A stretch of 64,000 nt of DNA from Clostridiales bacterium. Lineage in GTDB: Bacteria > Bacillota > Clostridia > Oscillospirales > Oscillospiraceae. The translations under genes were made by a program, and so were the position numbers. Positions 24,080-32,560 of the stretch are shown here, piece after piece. The stretch's first letter is position 1. The number at the start of each line of letters is the position of its first letter. Location of the stretch: contig JAHZBA010000013.1 of NCBI GenBank assembly GCA_019423635.1, forward strand, positions 6,773 through 70,772, read 5' to 3'. The notes under the pieces were generated by a model that did not search any database, was not told where the DNA came from, and worked only from the letters and a program-made list of their open reading frames with translations.

Positions 24080-25291
24080 TCACTCCAGATCCACATAGAC
24101 GGTGTTCTCCGCCTCCCCCAGGTAGAACGAGCTCTTGGGCGGCAGCTTCACCGGCGTGCCCGGCGCAATCCGCTGGCCGCCGGCCAGGAAGGTGCCGTAG
24201 GTGGAGCTCAGGTCCGTGACGACAAATACGCCCTCCCCCTGGTCAAAGTACACCTGGCAGTGCTTGCTGCTCACTCCCGGCGTGCCGTCCTGGTACACCA
24301 GGCGGCAGATGGCCGCGTCCCGGCCCAGCTGGACCGGCTGGCCGTGGAGCTGGATCACCATGCCCCCGTGCTGGGGGGCCATGGAGCGGAGCACCGGCGT
24401 CTGCGGCGCCGCCGGAGCGGCGGGCTGGCTGCTTCCGGCGGGCTGCTTCTTCTTTTTCGTCAGCACCACCAGCAAAACGACCACCACAACCACCGCCGCG
24501 GCGGCGAGTCCGGCGTAGAGCAGGGTGCTGTCCCCGCCGCTCTCCCCGGCCATGGTGTAGGGAATGCTGTTCTTGTCCAGCAGCGGCAGCACCTCGCTGA
24601 CGCTGACGGCATAGAAGAGGTTTTGATCCAGGTTGGACCCGGCGGTATTGATGCCGATCACCGCCCCGGCGCCGTCCATCAGGGGGCCGCCGGAGTTGCC
24701 GCCGCTGAGGGAGGCGTCGGTCTGAATCAGCCTGCGGCCGGTGCCGCTCTCGGTGAGAAAGCGGCTGATGCTGCCGGTGGTGACGGTGGCGTCCTTCTGG
24801 CTGAAGGAGTTCACCGCCTGAATGGTGAGGTCCGCCGCCAGGGGATAGCCCACGGCGTAGGCCTCGCTGCCAAGACTGTCCTCGCCGGACTCCTTCAGCG
24901 GCAGAGGCACCCGCTTGTCGGTGGCCTCCGCCAGGCGCAGCACGGCCACGTCCTTCTCCGCGTCGTAATCCACCAGGTACGCCTCCGCCTCGTCGTCCTT
25001 GTCAAAGAGGACGTGGAGTTCCCCGCCGCCCAGGGCCTTGCCCGCCAGGATGAACTCCTCCACCACGTGGCAGTTGGTGATGATGTACTGCGGGTCCTCG
25101 CCGGCAGTGCCCACGAAGAAGCCGGTGCCCCGCCAGTACTCCATTTTACCGGCGGCATCCGGCGCGCCGGTGGTAATCATGACAATGCCGTCCAGCGCTT
25201 TTTGGTCGAAGTCCGCCAGGGCGGGAACGGCGGCGGTCATGGCAATCAGCGCGGCCAGCAGCGCCGCGGAAAAAATCCGAATTCGTCTCAT
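24080..25291 (-). CDS. Membrane-anchored trypsin-like serine protease with C-terminal FHA domain
   Basis: Start ATG at 25291 (MRRIRIFSAALLAALIAM, GGAG 7 nt upstream) gives 403 residues. A signal peptide is followed by an S1/DegP-like protease domain with catalytic His in IITNCHVVEEF, Asp in EKDVAVLRL and Ser in GGNSGGPL. A membrane helix (about 255-277, YAGLAAAAVVVVVVLLVVL) precedes a cytoplasmic FHA domain (about 315-400; LGRDAAICRLVYQDGTPGVSSKHCQV). No PDZ domain is present. The topology links exterior proteolysis to phosphothreonine binding inside, an unusual combination. Confidence 0.88.
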   Translation of the reverse strand: MRRIRIFSAALLAALIAMTAAVPALADFDQKALDGIVMITTGAPDAAGKMEYWRGTGFFVGTAGEDPQYIITNCHVVEEFILAGKALGGGELHVLFDKDDEAEAYLVDYDAEKDVAVLRLAEATDKRVPLPLKESGEDSLGSEAYAVGYPLAADLTIQAVNSFSQKDATVTTGSISRFLTESGTGRRLIQTDASLSGGNSGGPLMDGAGAVIGINTAGSNLDQNLFYAVSVSEVLPLLDKNSIPYTMAGESGGDSTLLYAGLAAAAVVVVVVLLVVLTKKKKQPAGSSQPAAPAAPQTPVLRSMAPQHGGMVIQLHGQPVQLGRDAAICRLVYQDGTPGVSSKHCQVYFDQGEGVFVVTDLSSTYGTFLAGGQRIAPGTPVKLPPKSSFYLGEAENTVYVDLE

Positions 25292-25332
25292 GTCAGCTCT
25301 CCATTCTGATTGTTTTTGTACGGTCCGTGGAA

Positions 25333-26154
25333 CTACTCCCTGGTGTCCGGCCGGCAGGAGATCAGGATGCCCGTGTAGTTGTCCTGCCCCGGCACACCCT
25401 TTTCCAGTACCATGCGCTCCAGGAGGGCGCAGCCCGCCTCCGCCTCCAGGGACATGGCCTCCAGCAGCTCCGCCGGGCTGAGGACCCCGCTGATTCCGTC
25501 GGAGCACAGCAGCAGGGCATCCCCGCTCTGCAGCGCCAGGGGCCGCAGGTTCAAATCCGCCTCCGCAAGGCGGTTCATGCCCACAAAGGCAGTCAGCCGT
25601 GGCGCATCCGGGTCCGCAAAGGCCCGTTCCTTTTCCACGCACTCCTGCCCCAGCTCCTGGAGGAGCAGCCGGTTGAGGCAGGTGTGCTCCCGGTTGAGCC
25701 GGAAGACGCCGCCGCTGCGGCAGAGATAGATGGCGCTGTCCCCTACGCTGAGCCAGTGGAGACAGCCATCCCGGATGAGCACGCACACCAGCGTGGTGCC
25801 GCTGCGGCCGCCAAAGCGCTGATACACGCTGTCGCTGACCGCGTGGACGCTCCGGTAGAACCAGCCGGGGATCTCCTCCCCCTCCCGCTCCCGAAAGAGC
25901 TGGCAGAAGCACTCCGCCGCCCACTGGCTGGCCTGTTTGCCGTCGGCCATGCCGCCCATGCCGTCGGCCACCAGGGCGAAGATCCCCCGCTCCGCCGGGT
26001 CCGCGGCGCCCAGAATGGCAAAGGAGTCCTCTTGCCGCTCCCGCTGCCCCACGCCCTGGACGTTGGCCGCCCGGAAAACCGGCGGACCGGCCGGCAGGCT
26101 CTCCGGCGCCGCCGGGGACGGAGCCTGCCTGCGGAACAGGTCAAACAGTCCCAT
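25333..26154 (-). CDS. PP2C-family Ser/Thr phosphatase (second copy)
   Basis: A 273-residue PP2C with RERQEDSFAI, VADGMGGMADG, VGDSAIYL, CSDGISG and QDNYTGILI, i.e. all metal-binding motifs. The N-terminus (MGLFDLFRRQ) is short and amphipathic. Start ATG at 26154 has GGAGG 6 nt upstream and overlaps the FHA gene by 14 nt. It differs enough from the PP2C at 23360-24076 to suggest separate targets within one operon. Confidence 0.92.
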   Translation of the reverse strand: MGLFDLFRRQAPSPAAPESLPAGPPVFRAANVQGVGQRERQEDSFAILGAADPAERGIFALVADGMGGMADGKQASQWAAECFCQLFREREGEEIPGWFYRSVHAVSDSVYQRFGGRSGTTLVCVLIRDGCLHWLSVGDSAIYLCRSGGVFRLNREHTCLNRLLLQELGQECVEKERAFADPDAPRLTAFVGMNRLAEADLNLRPLALQSGDALLLCSDGISGVLSPAELLEAMSLEAEAGCALLERMVLEKGVPGQDNYTGILISCRPDTRE

Positions 26155-26896
26155 CGTGTTCCTCCGCCTCCCAGGTGAAACGCTCGTCGCACAGGGGGAT
26201 GAACAGCAGCTTTGTCTCCCCGAAATCAATGAGGTCGTGGGTCTTGAGAATCTGGGGGGTAAAGAGCTCCTCGTCGTTGAGATAGACGATGTTCCGCCCC
26301 TCCCCGGGGAGGAGATTGAAGCGGTTATGCTTGTCGCTGTAGCTGATCTTGGCATGGTTCTCGCTGGAGATCTTCAAGTCGCCGGTAATCACAATGTCCA
26401 TCCGCTCGCTGCGGCCGATGGAGTTGACCCCGCCCCGGATGGTGTAGCTCTTGCCCTTGCTGGGCCCGGCCACGCAGACCAGCCACCCCACCACCGGGTC
26501 AAAGCCCATCTGGGACTGCATCATCCCCACGGTCTTCCCCGCCGCCGTGACACTGACGCCCCGGCCGGAAGGCGGCGCGGGGGAAACCGGCTCCGGCGGC
26601 GGCGCGCCGTAGCCCCTGGGAGGCATGGTCTTCTGGGGCGCCGTCACCGCCATGCCCCGCAGGGGGGCCGTCTTCTGGGGTGCGGTCACCGAGACTCCGG
26701 AGAGGGGCGCAGTTTTCTGAGCCGCCGTCGCCGATACCGGAGCGGTCCGCTGAGGGGTGACGGCCAGACGGCTGCCAAGGGGCGCGGTACGGCTGGCGGA
26801 GGCCACGGTGATCTTCTGCCCGCCGCCGCAGTAGGGGCAGGTGGGGTATTTATCCGGGTCGTAGAGGTGGCCCCGGCCGCATTCAATCTGTGCCAT
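26141..26896 (-). CDS. FHA-domain protein with zinc ribbon and repeated Lys/Arg-Thr motifs
   Basis: The 251-residue protein starts with a zinc ribbon (CGRGH...CPYCGG, Cys6/20/23), then a proline-rich linker with five repeats of [KR]T[AM]P at Thr37, 51, 62, 76 and 90 plus KTV at Thr122, and a C-terminal FHA domain (about 146-240, GRSERMDIVI and SSENHAKI). The repeated threonines resemble phosphoacceptor sites of FHA substrates such as GarA/OdhI, so the adjacent kinase may phosphorylate them and the FHA domain may bind them. ATG at 26896 (MAQIECGRGH) has AGGAGG upstream. It follows the kinase gene by 16 nt. Confidence 0.88.
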   Translation of the reverse strand: MAQIECGRGHLYDPDKYPTCPYCGGGQKITVASASRTAPLGSRLAVTPQRTAPVSATAAQKTAPLSGVSVTAPQKTAPLRGMAVTAPQKTMPPRGYGAPPPEPVSPAPPSGRGVSVTAAGKTVGMMQSQMGFDPVVGWLVCVAGPSKGKSYTIRGGVNSIGRSERMDIVITGDLKISSENHAKISYSDKHNRFNLLPGEGRNIVYLNDEELFTPQILKTHDLIDFGETKLLFIPLCDERFTWEAEEHDGTV

Positions 26897-26912
26897 GGTA
26901 AAATCCCTCCTT

Positions 26913-29543
26913 TTAGTTGATATCCAAATCCGCCACAAAGGCCACCGGCGAGGTGTCAATCCCCTCCTGTGTCTCGCCGACCTGCAAGCTGTTCAGCTTA
27001 GTCAGTCCCGCCAGGGGAGACAGGTCCCGGATCACCACCCGGTTATAGTAGTTGTTGTAATTCCGGTCATAATGATAGATATTCAGGGAGCGCAGCTCTG
27101 TCAGATCAGAGAGCGGAGACAGGTCGCCCCCCTCAATATCGCCGTTGATTTGCAGCTCCGTCAATTTGGCCAGACCGGACAGGGGCTCCAGGGACAGATC
27201 TGTTACACCATCGTTGCCGCTGCTGGAGATACGCAGGGAACGCAGCTCCGTCAGGTCCCGCAGGGGTTCCAAGTCCTCGATGTTGTTGTTGATTGTCAGA
27301 GATTGGAGCTTGGTCAGGTTCTTCAGGCCGCTCAAGTCAATGGGAGGCAGGGTTGGTTGGTCGTAACTGCTGGGACGGCTGGGCAGATTCAGCGTGACCA
27401 GCTCCGTGAGGCCCGCCAAGGCGTCCACGTTGGTGTAGGGGGAGTTGGAGTACAGCAGCAGCTCCCGCAGCTTGGTGAGGTTTTCCAGGCCGTCCAGGCT
27501 GGCTACGGGGACATTCAGCTGGAGACTGGTGAGCTTGGTCAGATTTGACAGATCGCTGAGATCCTCCATCACCGGGGCTCCCTCGCTGTAGCTGCCGCTC
27601 ATTTGCAGGGTCTGCAGCTGGGTCAGCTCTCGGAGGAAGGACAGGTCCTCCACAATATACTCTCCGTAAATCCGAAGATCTATCAAGCTGGTCAGCCCCG
27701 CCAGGGGGGACAGATCATCTACACCTCTCAGATTGATGTTCAGGTTGGTCAGTTTGGTCATTCCCGCTAAGGGGGAGAGGTCGTCCGCACTGTACTCTCC
27801 GTACAGGTCCAGGTCCGTCAGAGAGGTCAGCCCCGCCAGGGGGGAGAAGTCCTTTACGTCCCCAAGGTTCAGCTGCAGGCGGGTCAGCTTGGTCATTCCC
27901 GCCAGGCCGCCGATGTCCGTAAGGCCGGTGGCGTTGCTGCTGTTGCTGCTCCCCCAGAGCTGCAGTTCCGTCATCTCCGTCATGCCGGCCAGGGCGTCCA
28001 GGTCAGTCACCTCAAAGCCGATACACAGAGAGAGCCGGGTCATTTTGGTCAGGCCGGAGAGGGGGGACAGGTCCTTGATCGCCCCGCCGCCGCTCCCGTT
28101 CCGGTAGAAGGTCAGCCGGGTCAAATTGGGCATGCTGGCAAAGGGGGTCAGGTCGATGTCGTCCATCTGACTCTGACAGCTGAACTCGGTCAGCTGAGGA
28201 AATTCCGTCACCCAGGAGAAATCCTCCATCTCAAGGGTCACATTGTCCAGATAGAGCCGCTCCAGGCTGCCCATCTTCTTCATCTCGGCCAGGTCCGCCT
28301 CTGTCAGGGTGGTGTTTTGCAGGTCCAGGCTCTTGTCCGCCGTGGACACCTCCTGCCCGGCGATCATCACCTTGGGGGCCAGGGCCTCCGCGATGCCGCC
28401 GCCGTTGTCGCCGTCACCGCCGCCCCGGCCGCCCAGAACGGCCCCCAGGCCCACGGCCACCACGATGGCCGCCGCAATGCCGCCGATGACCAGGGGGCTG
28501 AGCTTCTTCTTCGCCGGCTGGGCGGGGGCTGCCTGCCCGGCGGCGGGCACATCCACCACCAGCTGGTTCTCAATGGCGTCCAGAAACTCCGCCGCCGACT
28601 GGAACCGGTCCTCCGGCTGGACAGCCAGGCCCTTCAAAATGGCCTTGTCCAGCCACTCTGGCACCTCCACCCCCGCCTGGGAGACGGGCACCAGCTCGTC
28701 GTGGTCCAGCCGCTCCAGGGACTCCGGGGGCAGGAAGCCTGTGAGAGCGGCGTAGAAGCACGCCGCGCAGGAGTACACGTCGGTGTAGGGCCCCTGACGG
28801 CCCCTTCGGATGTACTGCTCCTTGGGGGCGTAGCCCACCTTCAGAATCACGTCCAGGCTCTTGCTCTTGTCCCCGATGGAGTACCGGGCGGAGCCGAAGT
28901 CCAGCAGCTTCACGTTGCCGTCCTTGGAGATGTAGATGTTGTCGGGGGTCACGTCCCGGTGGATGAAGCCCTCTGCGTGGACCGCCGTCAGCGCCCGGAG
29001 CACCGGGATCATCACGTTCAGCGTCTCCTCTACAGACACCTTTCCCCCGGCGTTGGCGATATAATTTTTGAAGCTGACGCCCTCGATGTAGTCCATGACG
29101 AAGTAGGACGTGTCGTTCTCGTCGAAATAGCTGGACACGCCGGCGATGTTGGGGTGGCCGATGAACTTGGCCAGCGTCCGGGCCTCCTCCTGGAAGCGCT
29201 CCGCGCCGTAGGTGAAGTCGTCGGACTTGGTGTCCATCATCACGGACACGGTGGTCCCCTCCACGCGGGTGGCGATGTCGCTGGGCATGTACTCCTTGAT
29301 GGCCACCTTTGCCTGGAGCTGGGTGTCGAAGGCCACATAGGTGATGCCGAAGCCGCCCTGGCCCAGCACCCGGCCCACGATATAGCGGTCGTTCAGCACC
29401 GTCCCCGCCCGCAGGGCCACCGGGAACTTCTGCTGGTTCTCCGCCAGGTCGAAGCCGCAGTGGGGACAGGGCCCCGCCTGGTCCTCCAATAGAGAAAAAC
29501 AGTTGTAGCACAGGCACTTGTCCTGCGTAAAAGCCGGCATCAT
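26913..29543 (-). CDS. Receptor-type Ser/Thr protein kinase with leucine-rich-repeat ectodomain
   Basis: The 876-residue protein has an N-terminal zinc ribbon (Cys12/15/26/29), a Hanks-type kinase domain (about 54-320) with GQGGFG, AIK, HRDVTPDN and DFG motifs, a membrane helix (about 352-375, LVIGGIAAAIVVAVGLGAVLGG), and about 480 exterior residues made of some 15-18 leucine-rich repeats of the type L..L.GLT.LT.L.L...... This is a kinase inside/LRR outside topology like plant receptor kinases. Bacterial Hanks kinases usually carry PASTA domains instead. It sits between a DUF4234/SHOCT protein and the FHA protein, with two PP2C genes downstream, i.e. a full phosphorylation circuit. Confidence 0.92.
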   Translation of the reverse strand: MMPAFTQDKCLCYNCFSLLEDQAGPCPHCGFDLAENQQKFPVALRAGTVLNDRYIVGRVLGQGGFGITYVAFDTQLQAKVAIKEYMPSDIATRVEGTTVSVMMDTKSDDFTYGAERFQEEARTLAKFIGHPNIAGVSSYFDENDTSYFVMDYIEGVSFKNYIANAGGKVSVEETLNVMIPVLRALTAVHAEGFIHRDVTPDNIYISKDGNVKLLDFGSARYSIGDKSKSLDVILKVGYAPKEQYIRRGRQGPYTDVYSCAACFYAALTGFLPPESLERLDHDELVPVSQAGVEVPEWLDKAILKGLAVQPEDRFQSAAEFLDAIENQLVVDVPAAGQAAPAQPAKKKLSPLVIGGIAAAIVVAVGLGAVLGGRGGGDGDNGGGIAEALAPKVMIAGQEVSTADKSLDLQNTTLTEADLAEMKKMGSLERLYLDNVTLEMEDFSWVTEFPQLTEFSCQSQMDDIDLTPFASMPNLTRLTFYRNGSGGGAIKDLSPLSGLTKMTRLSLCIGFEVTDLDALAGMTEMTELQLWGSSNSSNATGLTDIGGLAGMTKLTRLQLNLGDVKDFSPLAGLTSLTDLDLYGEYSADDLSPLAGMTKLTNLNINLRGVDDLSPLAGLTSLIDLRIYGEYIVEDLSFLRELTQLQTLQMSGSYSEGAPVMEDLSDLSNLTKLTSLQLNVPVASLDGLENLTKLRELLLYSNSPYTNVDALAGLTELVTLNLPSRPSSYDQPTLPPIDLSGLKNLTKLQSLTINNNIEDLEPLRDLTELRSLRISSSGNDGVTDLSLEPLSGLAKLTELQINGDIEGGDLSPLSDLTELRSLNIYHYDRNYNNYYNRVVIRDLSPLAGLTKLNSLQVGETQEGIDTSPVAFVADLDIN

Positions 29544-29595
29544 ACACTCCTCCTGTCAAAACGTGCTCCCGGTTTCCCGGCAAATAATGACATGA

Positions 29596-29623
29596 ATTGG
29601 GGCGAGATTTCTCACGCCCCAAT
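29596..29623 (-). terminator. Hairpin between the SHOCT and kinase genes
   Basis: ATTGGGGCG and CGCCCCAAT pair, with an inner GAG/CTC extension and one bulge. It starts right after the SHOCT gene stop; without a T-tract it may act as a partial terminator or mRNA stabiliser. Confidence 0.45.
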
Positions 29624-29635
29624 CCATGCGGAAAA

Positions 29636-30886
29636 TTACATGCTCAGCAGCTGCCTCTTTTTGGCATCAAATTCCTCCTGGGTGATGGCGCCGCTGTCCA
29701 GCAGCTCCTTGTAGGCTTTCAGCTCCTCCGCCGCGCCGATGCCGCCGGAGGCGGGACGGCTGACGGGGGCCTGGGGCGTCTGCCGGGGCTGCGCGGGCTG
29801 CTGGGGCGCCGGATTGCCGGCCGTGCCGCCGCCGGAGGCGATGGCGTTGATCTTATCCTGCATAAGGATGGGCGGGATGATGGGCACAAAGATGGCCAGG
29901 ATCAGGCAGAGGGTGGTGAGGTCGGAGGCCACGCCGTTCTGCGCCGCCAGCTTATCCAGCCGCTGGGCGTTCTTATAGAACCAGTAAATGAAGTAGAAGG
30001 GCACGAACATGCACAGCAGCAGCTGGTTTACCGGCGTCTGGGGCGGTTCGTCCTCCAGGCGGTTGAGGTATCCCGTGGTGCGGTAAATCCAGATGTACAG
30101 CCAGATGCCGCAGGTGAGCAGCAGCAGCAGGACGTGCTGGGCCATACCGATGTATCCGTCCCCGGCAGCAGGGACGGCGGGCGCCGGACGGGGCGCGGGG
30201 GCGGCGGAATCCGCAGAGGCACCGGCGGAAGTGCCGGCGGCACTGGTCCCGGCAGCCTGATCGCCGGTACTCCCGACGGGCCGGGCCGCCCTGGCGGGCA
30301 GTCCCTCGGGATAGGCCAGCCACAGCCCGGCACAGCCCATGCCCCCCGCAAGCAGGAGGGTCTGGAACAGGTTCCGGAAGTGCAGCGGAGAGGCGTACCA
30401 GTAGCCGCTCCCCGCGATGCGGAGCAGCAGCTGCACCACGATGGCCACCAGAAAATACCCCAGTATGCAGGCCGCCGGCACAAACCACAGCTTTTTCGCG
30501 GTCTCCTGATACTTCGGCAGCACGTCCGTCAGGGCCAGCGTCAGGAACACCGCCCCCAGATAGCCCGCCAGACGCACCAGATACGGCAGGACGCAGAGCA
30601 GATTGAAGCGCAGGCCGTCGCTCCAGCTGTCCACCCGATACATGGCATTGTCCGGGGCGAAACCCCGGAAAAAGGCGTACAGCGTCAGCAGCGCCGCCAG
30701 GCCGAAGCCAAGGGTCAAAAGGATGTCCCTCCGCTTGAGGAACAGCGCCGCGGCCAGCAGCACATCGCACACCAGCCAGAGAATGGGCAGCAGGCTCAGA
30801 TGGAGGCTGGCCAGCTGCATCAGCGCCAGAAAGGCAAACAGCCCGCCGGCGATATAGGGAAACGGTGTGTTCTTTTTGGTCTCCAT
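29636..30886 (-). CDS. DUF4234/SHOCT-domain membrane protein
   Basis: The 416-residue product has about six N-terminal membrane helices (residues 10-180), a Pro/Ala-rich linker (about 185-250), a DUF4234-like pair of helices (HVLLLLLTCGIWLYIWIYRTTGYLN ... FVPFYFIYWFYKNAQRLD), one more helix, a second Pro/Gln-rich linker and a C-terminal SHOCT motif (LKAYKELLDSGAITQEEFDAKKRQLL). SHOCT motifs often drive oligomerisation. Start ATG at 30886 (METKKNTPFPY) is chosen for the hydrophobic onset; its ribosome binding site is weak. It lies upstream of the LRR kinase and probably belongs to the same unit. Confidence 0.75.
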   Translation of the reverse strand: METKKNTPFPYIAGGLFAFLALMQLASLHLSLLPILWLVCDVLLAAALFLKRRDILLTLGFGLAALLTLYAFFRGFAPDNAMYRVDSWSDGLRFNLLCVLPYLVRLAGYLGAVFLTLALTDVLPKYQETAKKLWFVPAACILGYFLVAIVVQLLLRIAGSGYWYASPLHFRNLFQTLLLAGGMGCAGLWLAYPEGLPARAARPVGSTGDQAAGTSAAGTSAGASADSAAPAPRPAPAVPAAGDGYIGMAQHVLLLLLTCGIWLYIWIYRTTGYLNRLEDEPPQTPVNQLLLCMFVPFYFIYWFYKNAQRLDKLAAQNGVASDLTTLCLILAIFVPIIPPILMQDKINAIASGGGTAGNPAPQQPAQPRQTPQAPVSRPASGGIGAAEELKAYKELLDSGAITQEEFDAKKRQLLSM

Positions 30887-31034
30887 GATGATGTATTCGT
30901 TCCGCGCCGGTTCCAAATCCCCTCCGGTGCGGAACTCTCCTTTCTCAAAATTGCTCTCGGCCGCGTTCCGGCCCGGCCTCGCCGTCCAGTTCCCTCCCTT
31001 TCTCACAAATTACAGACGCCGAAGGGTTCCGGCG

Positions 31035-31460
31035 TCAGAACAGCGTCTTCTCGTTCTCCGCGAACAGCTTGTCGTTGATCTCGTTCAGATCCGTCCCGTG
31101 GACCAGGCCGTGGCTGATGATGGCGTCCCGCTTCAGCCGGGGGTAGAGCTGGGCATAGCCCGCGTGCTTCAAAAGCTCCTGGGTCTCCTCCAGCGTGGCC
31201 CCCAGCCCCAGACAGATACACACCAGGCGGTCTCGGGAGGGCTTCCGCCGCCCGGAGAAGACCTGATGGAGGTAGACCTCGCTGATGCCGGCCCGCCGGG
31301 CCAGGGTGGCCTTGGAGAGGTCCTTTTTGTCATAGAGCGCCGTCAGCAGCTCCGCGAAGTTCCTCTCGTCAAAGGCGCAAAGATTCTCCTGGATGTAGGC
31401 GTCCAGATCCGGCTGGCTCATCAGCTCCTGGCTGAGATCGCCGGTGTTCTTTTCCTCCAT
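31035..31460 (-). CDS. XRE-family transcriptional regulator
   Basis: A 141-residue protein with a Cro/CI-type helix-turn-helix (about 45-100: LSKATLARRAGISEVYLHQVFSGRRKPSRDRLVCICLGLGATLEE). The N-terminal 40 residues and C-terminal extension are acidic and unassigned. GGGGG precedes the ATG. As the first gene of the minus-strand signalling cluster, it is a candidate regulator of the kinase operon; a palindrome between its promoter and start codon could be its own operator. Confidence 0.85.
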   Translation of the reverse strand: MEEKNTGDLSQELMSQPDLDAYIQENLCAFDERNFAELLTALYDKKDLSKATLARRAGISEVYLHQVFSGRRKPSRDRLVCICLGLGATLEETQELLKHAGYAQLYPRLKRDAIISHGLVHGTDLNEINDKLFAENEKTLF

Positions 31461-31761
31461 GTCGTTTCCCCCTTTACTTTCCGCGGAAACTTTACTATAC
31501 TAGGGTAATAGGTTTCAAAATTGCGGGCGGCAATGCTGCTATCCCGTCGCAATGATCAAATTTCATGACAGCCATGATTCCGGGGCACGGCGGCCCGGCG
31601 CACCGTGATGCGGCCATATACCGCAATGTACCCGGCAGTCACGCCCCGCAGGCCGGCGTCAACAATTTTGAGCGTTGCTCTGATTTAGTGTACAAAACTT
31701 TGAGGCCAGATACAATATGCTGGCTGCATAGTAGTGCTTCAATTTTTGGGAGGCGACCATC
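31461..31761. other. Divergent intergenic region between XRE regulator and second kinase
   Basis: No gene is seen. It contains a candidate operator palindrome at 31478-31489 and a minus-strand -10-like box (TATAGT, 31494-31499). A plus-strand -10-like TACAAT near 31710 lacks a good -35 element. Confidence 0.45.
31478..31489. promoter_or_regulatory. Candidate operator palindrome upstream of the XRE gene
   Basis: TTTCCGCGGAAA is a perfect 12-bp palindrome placed between the TATAGT box (31494-31499, minus strand) and the XRE start codon at 31460. Placement downstream of the promoter suggests repression, possibly autoregulation. Confidence 0.5.
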
Positions 31762-32460
31762 GTGTATACCTGGCTTCTGGAGTGCCTGGAACGAGAATAT
31801 GAGACCCTCCGCCTGCTGAAGGAGAGCCCCCGGGGCAGCGTACGGCTGATCCGGCACCGGCAGAGCGGCCGGCGCTTCATCCTCCGCCGCTTCACCGGCA
31901 ATGGAGAGGTCTACCGAAAGCTTCTGGGCTGCACCTGCCGCCACCTGCCCGCCATCTACGAATCAGCGGAGCAGAACGGGGAAAATCTTGTGATTGAGGA
32001 GTTCATCCAGGGGGACACCCTGAGCTTTTTGCTGGAGGGCGCCCTGTTTACCCCTCAGGAGACCCGGCAGATTGTCAAGCAGCTGTGCCAGGGGCTGTGG
32101 GTGCTCCACTCCATGGCCGCCGTCCACCGGGACATCAAGCCGGAGAACGTGATTCTCCGGGGAAGCGACGCGGTGCTCATCGACTTCGACGCCGCCCGCC
32201 TCCACAAGCCCGAGGCGGAGGCAGACACCCAGATCCTGGGCACCACCGGCTTTGCCGCCCCGGAGCAGTACGGTCTGGGCCAGTCGGACACCCGGACGGA
32301 CATCTACTCCCTGGGGGTGCTGATGAACGTGATGCTCACCGGGAAGCACCCCTCCAAGCAGCTGGCGGAGGGCCACACCGGCCGGGTAATTCAGCGCTGC
32401 ACCCAGGTGAACCCGGCCAAGCGGTACAAGGATGTGCTGCATCTGATGGAGGCACTGTGA
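31762..32460 (+). CDS. Small soluble Hanks-type protein kinase, possibly impaired
   Basis: The 232-residue protein is only a kinase domain with no membrane helix. It has HRDIKPEN in the catalytic loop, DFD in place of DFG, and GTTGFAAPEQYG in the activation segment. The beta-3 lysine position appears as Arg (FILRRF) and the glycine loop is poor, so activity may be low or non-standard. GTG at 31762 with GGGAGG 8 nt upstream is the start. It is divergent from the XRE/kinase cluster and is followed by two zinc-ribbon beta-helix genes. Confidence 0.85.
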   Translation: MYTWLLECLEREYETLRLLKESPRGSVRLIRHRQSGRRFILRRFTGNGEVYRKLLGCTCRHLPAIYESAEQNGENLVIEEFIQGDTLSFLLEGALFTPQETRQIVKQLCQGLWVLHSMAAVHRDIKPENVILRGSDAVLIDFDAARLHKPEAEADTQILGTTGFAAPEQYGLGQSDTRTDIYSLGVLMNVMLTGKHPSKQLAEGHTGRVIQRCTQVNPAKRYKDVLHLMEAL

Positions 32461-32469
32461 GGTTAGATC

Positions 32470-32530
32470 GGAGATATTTTCAGAGTGGAGAGTAGAGAGT
32501 GAAGAGTGGAGAGTAATTGGGAATTTGGGG
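32470..32530. repeat. Short GAGAGT/GAGTGGAGAGT tandem repeat
   Basis: Degenerate repeats of AGAGTGGAGAGTAGAGAGTGA lie between the kinase and the first beta-helix gene. They resemble the simple-sequence spacers near 49.9 and 56.3 kb but differ in unit. Confidence 0.5.
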
Positions 32531-32560
32531 GGTGCGGGGCTCCTGTTGAGGGGTGGGATG

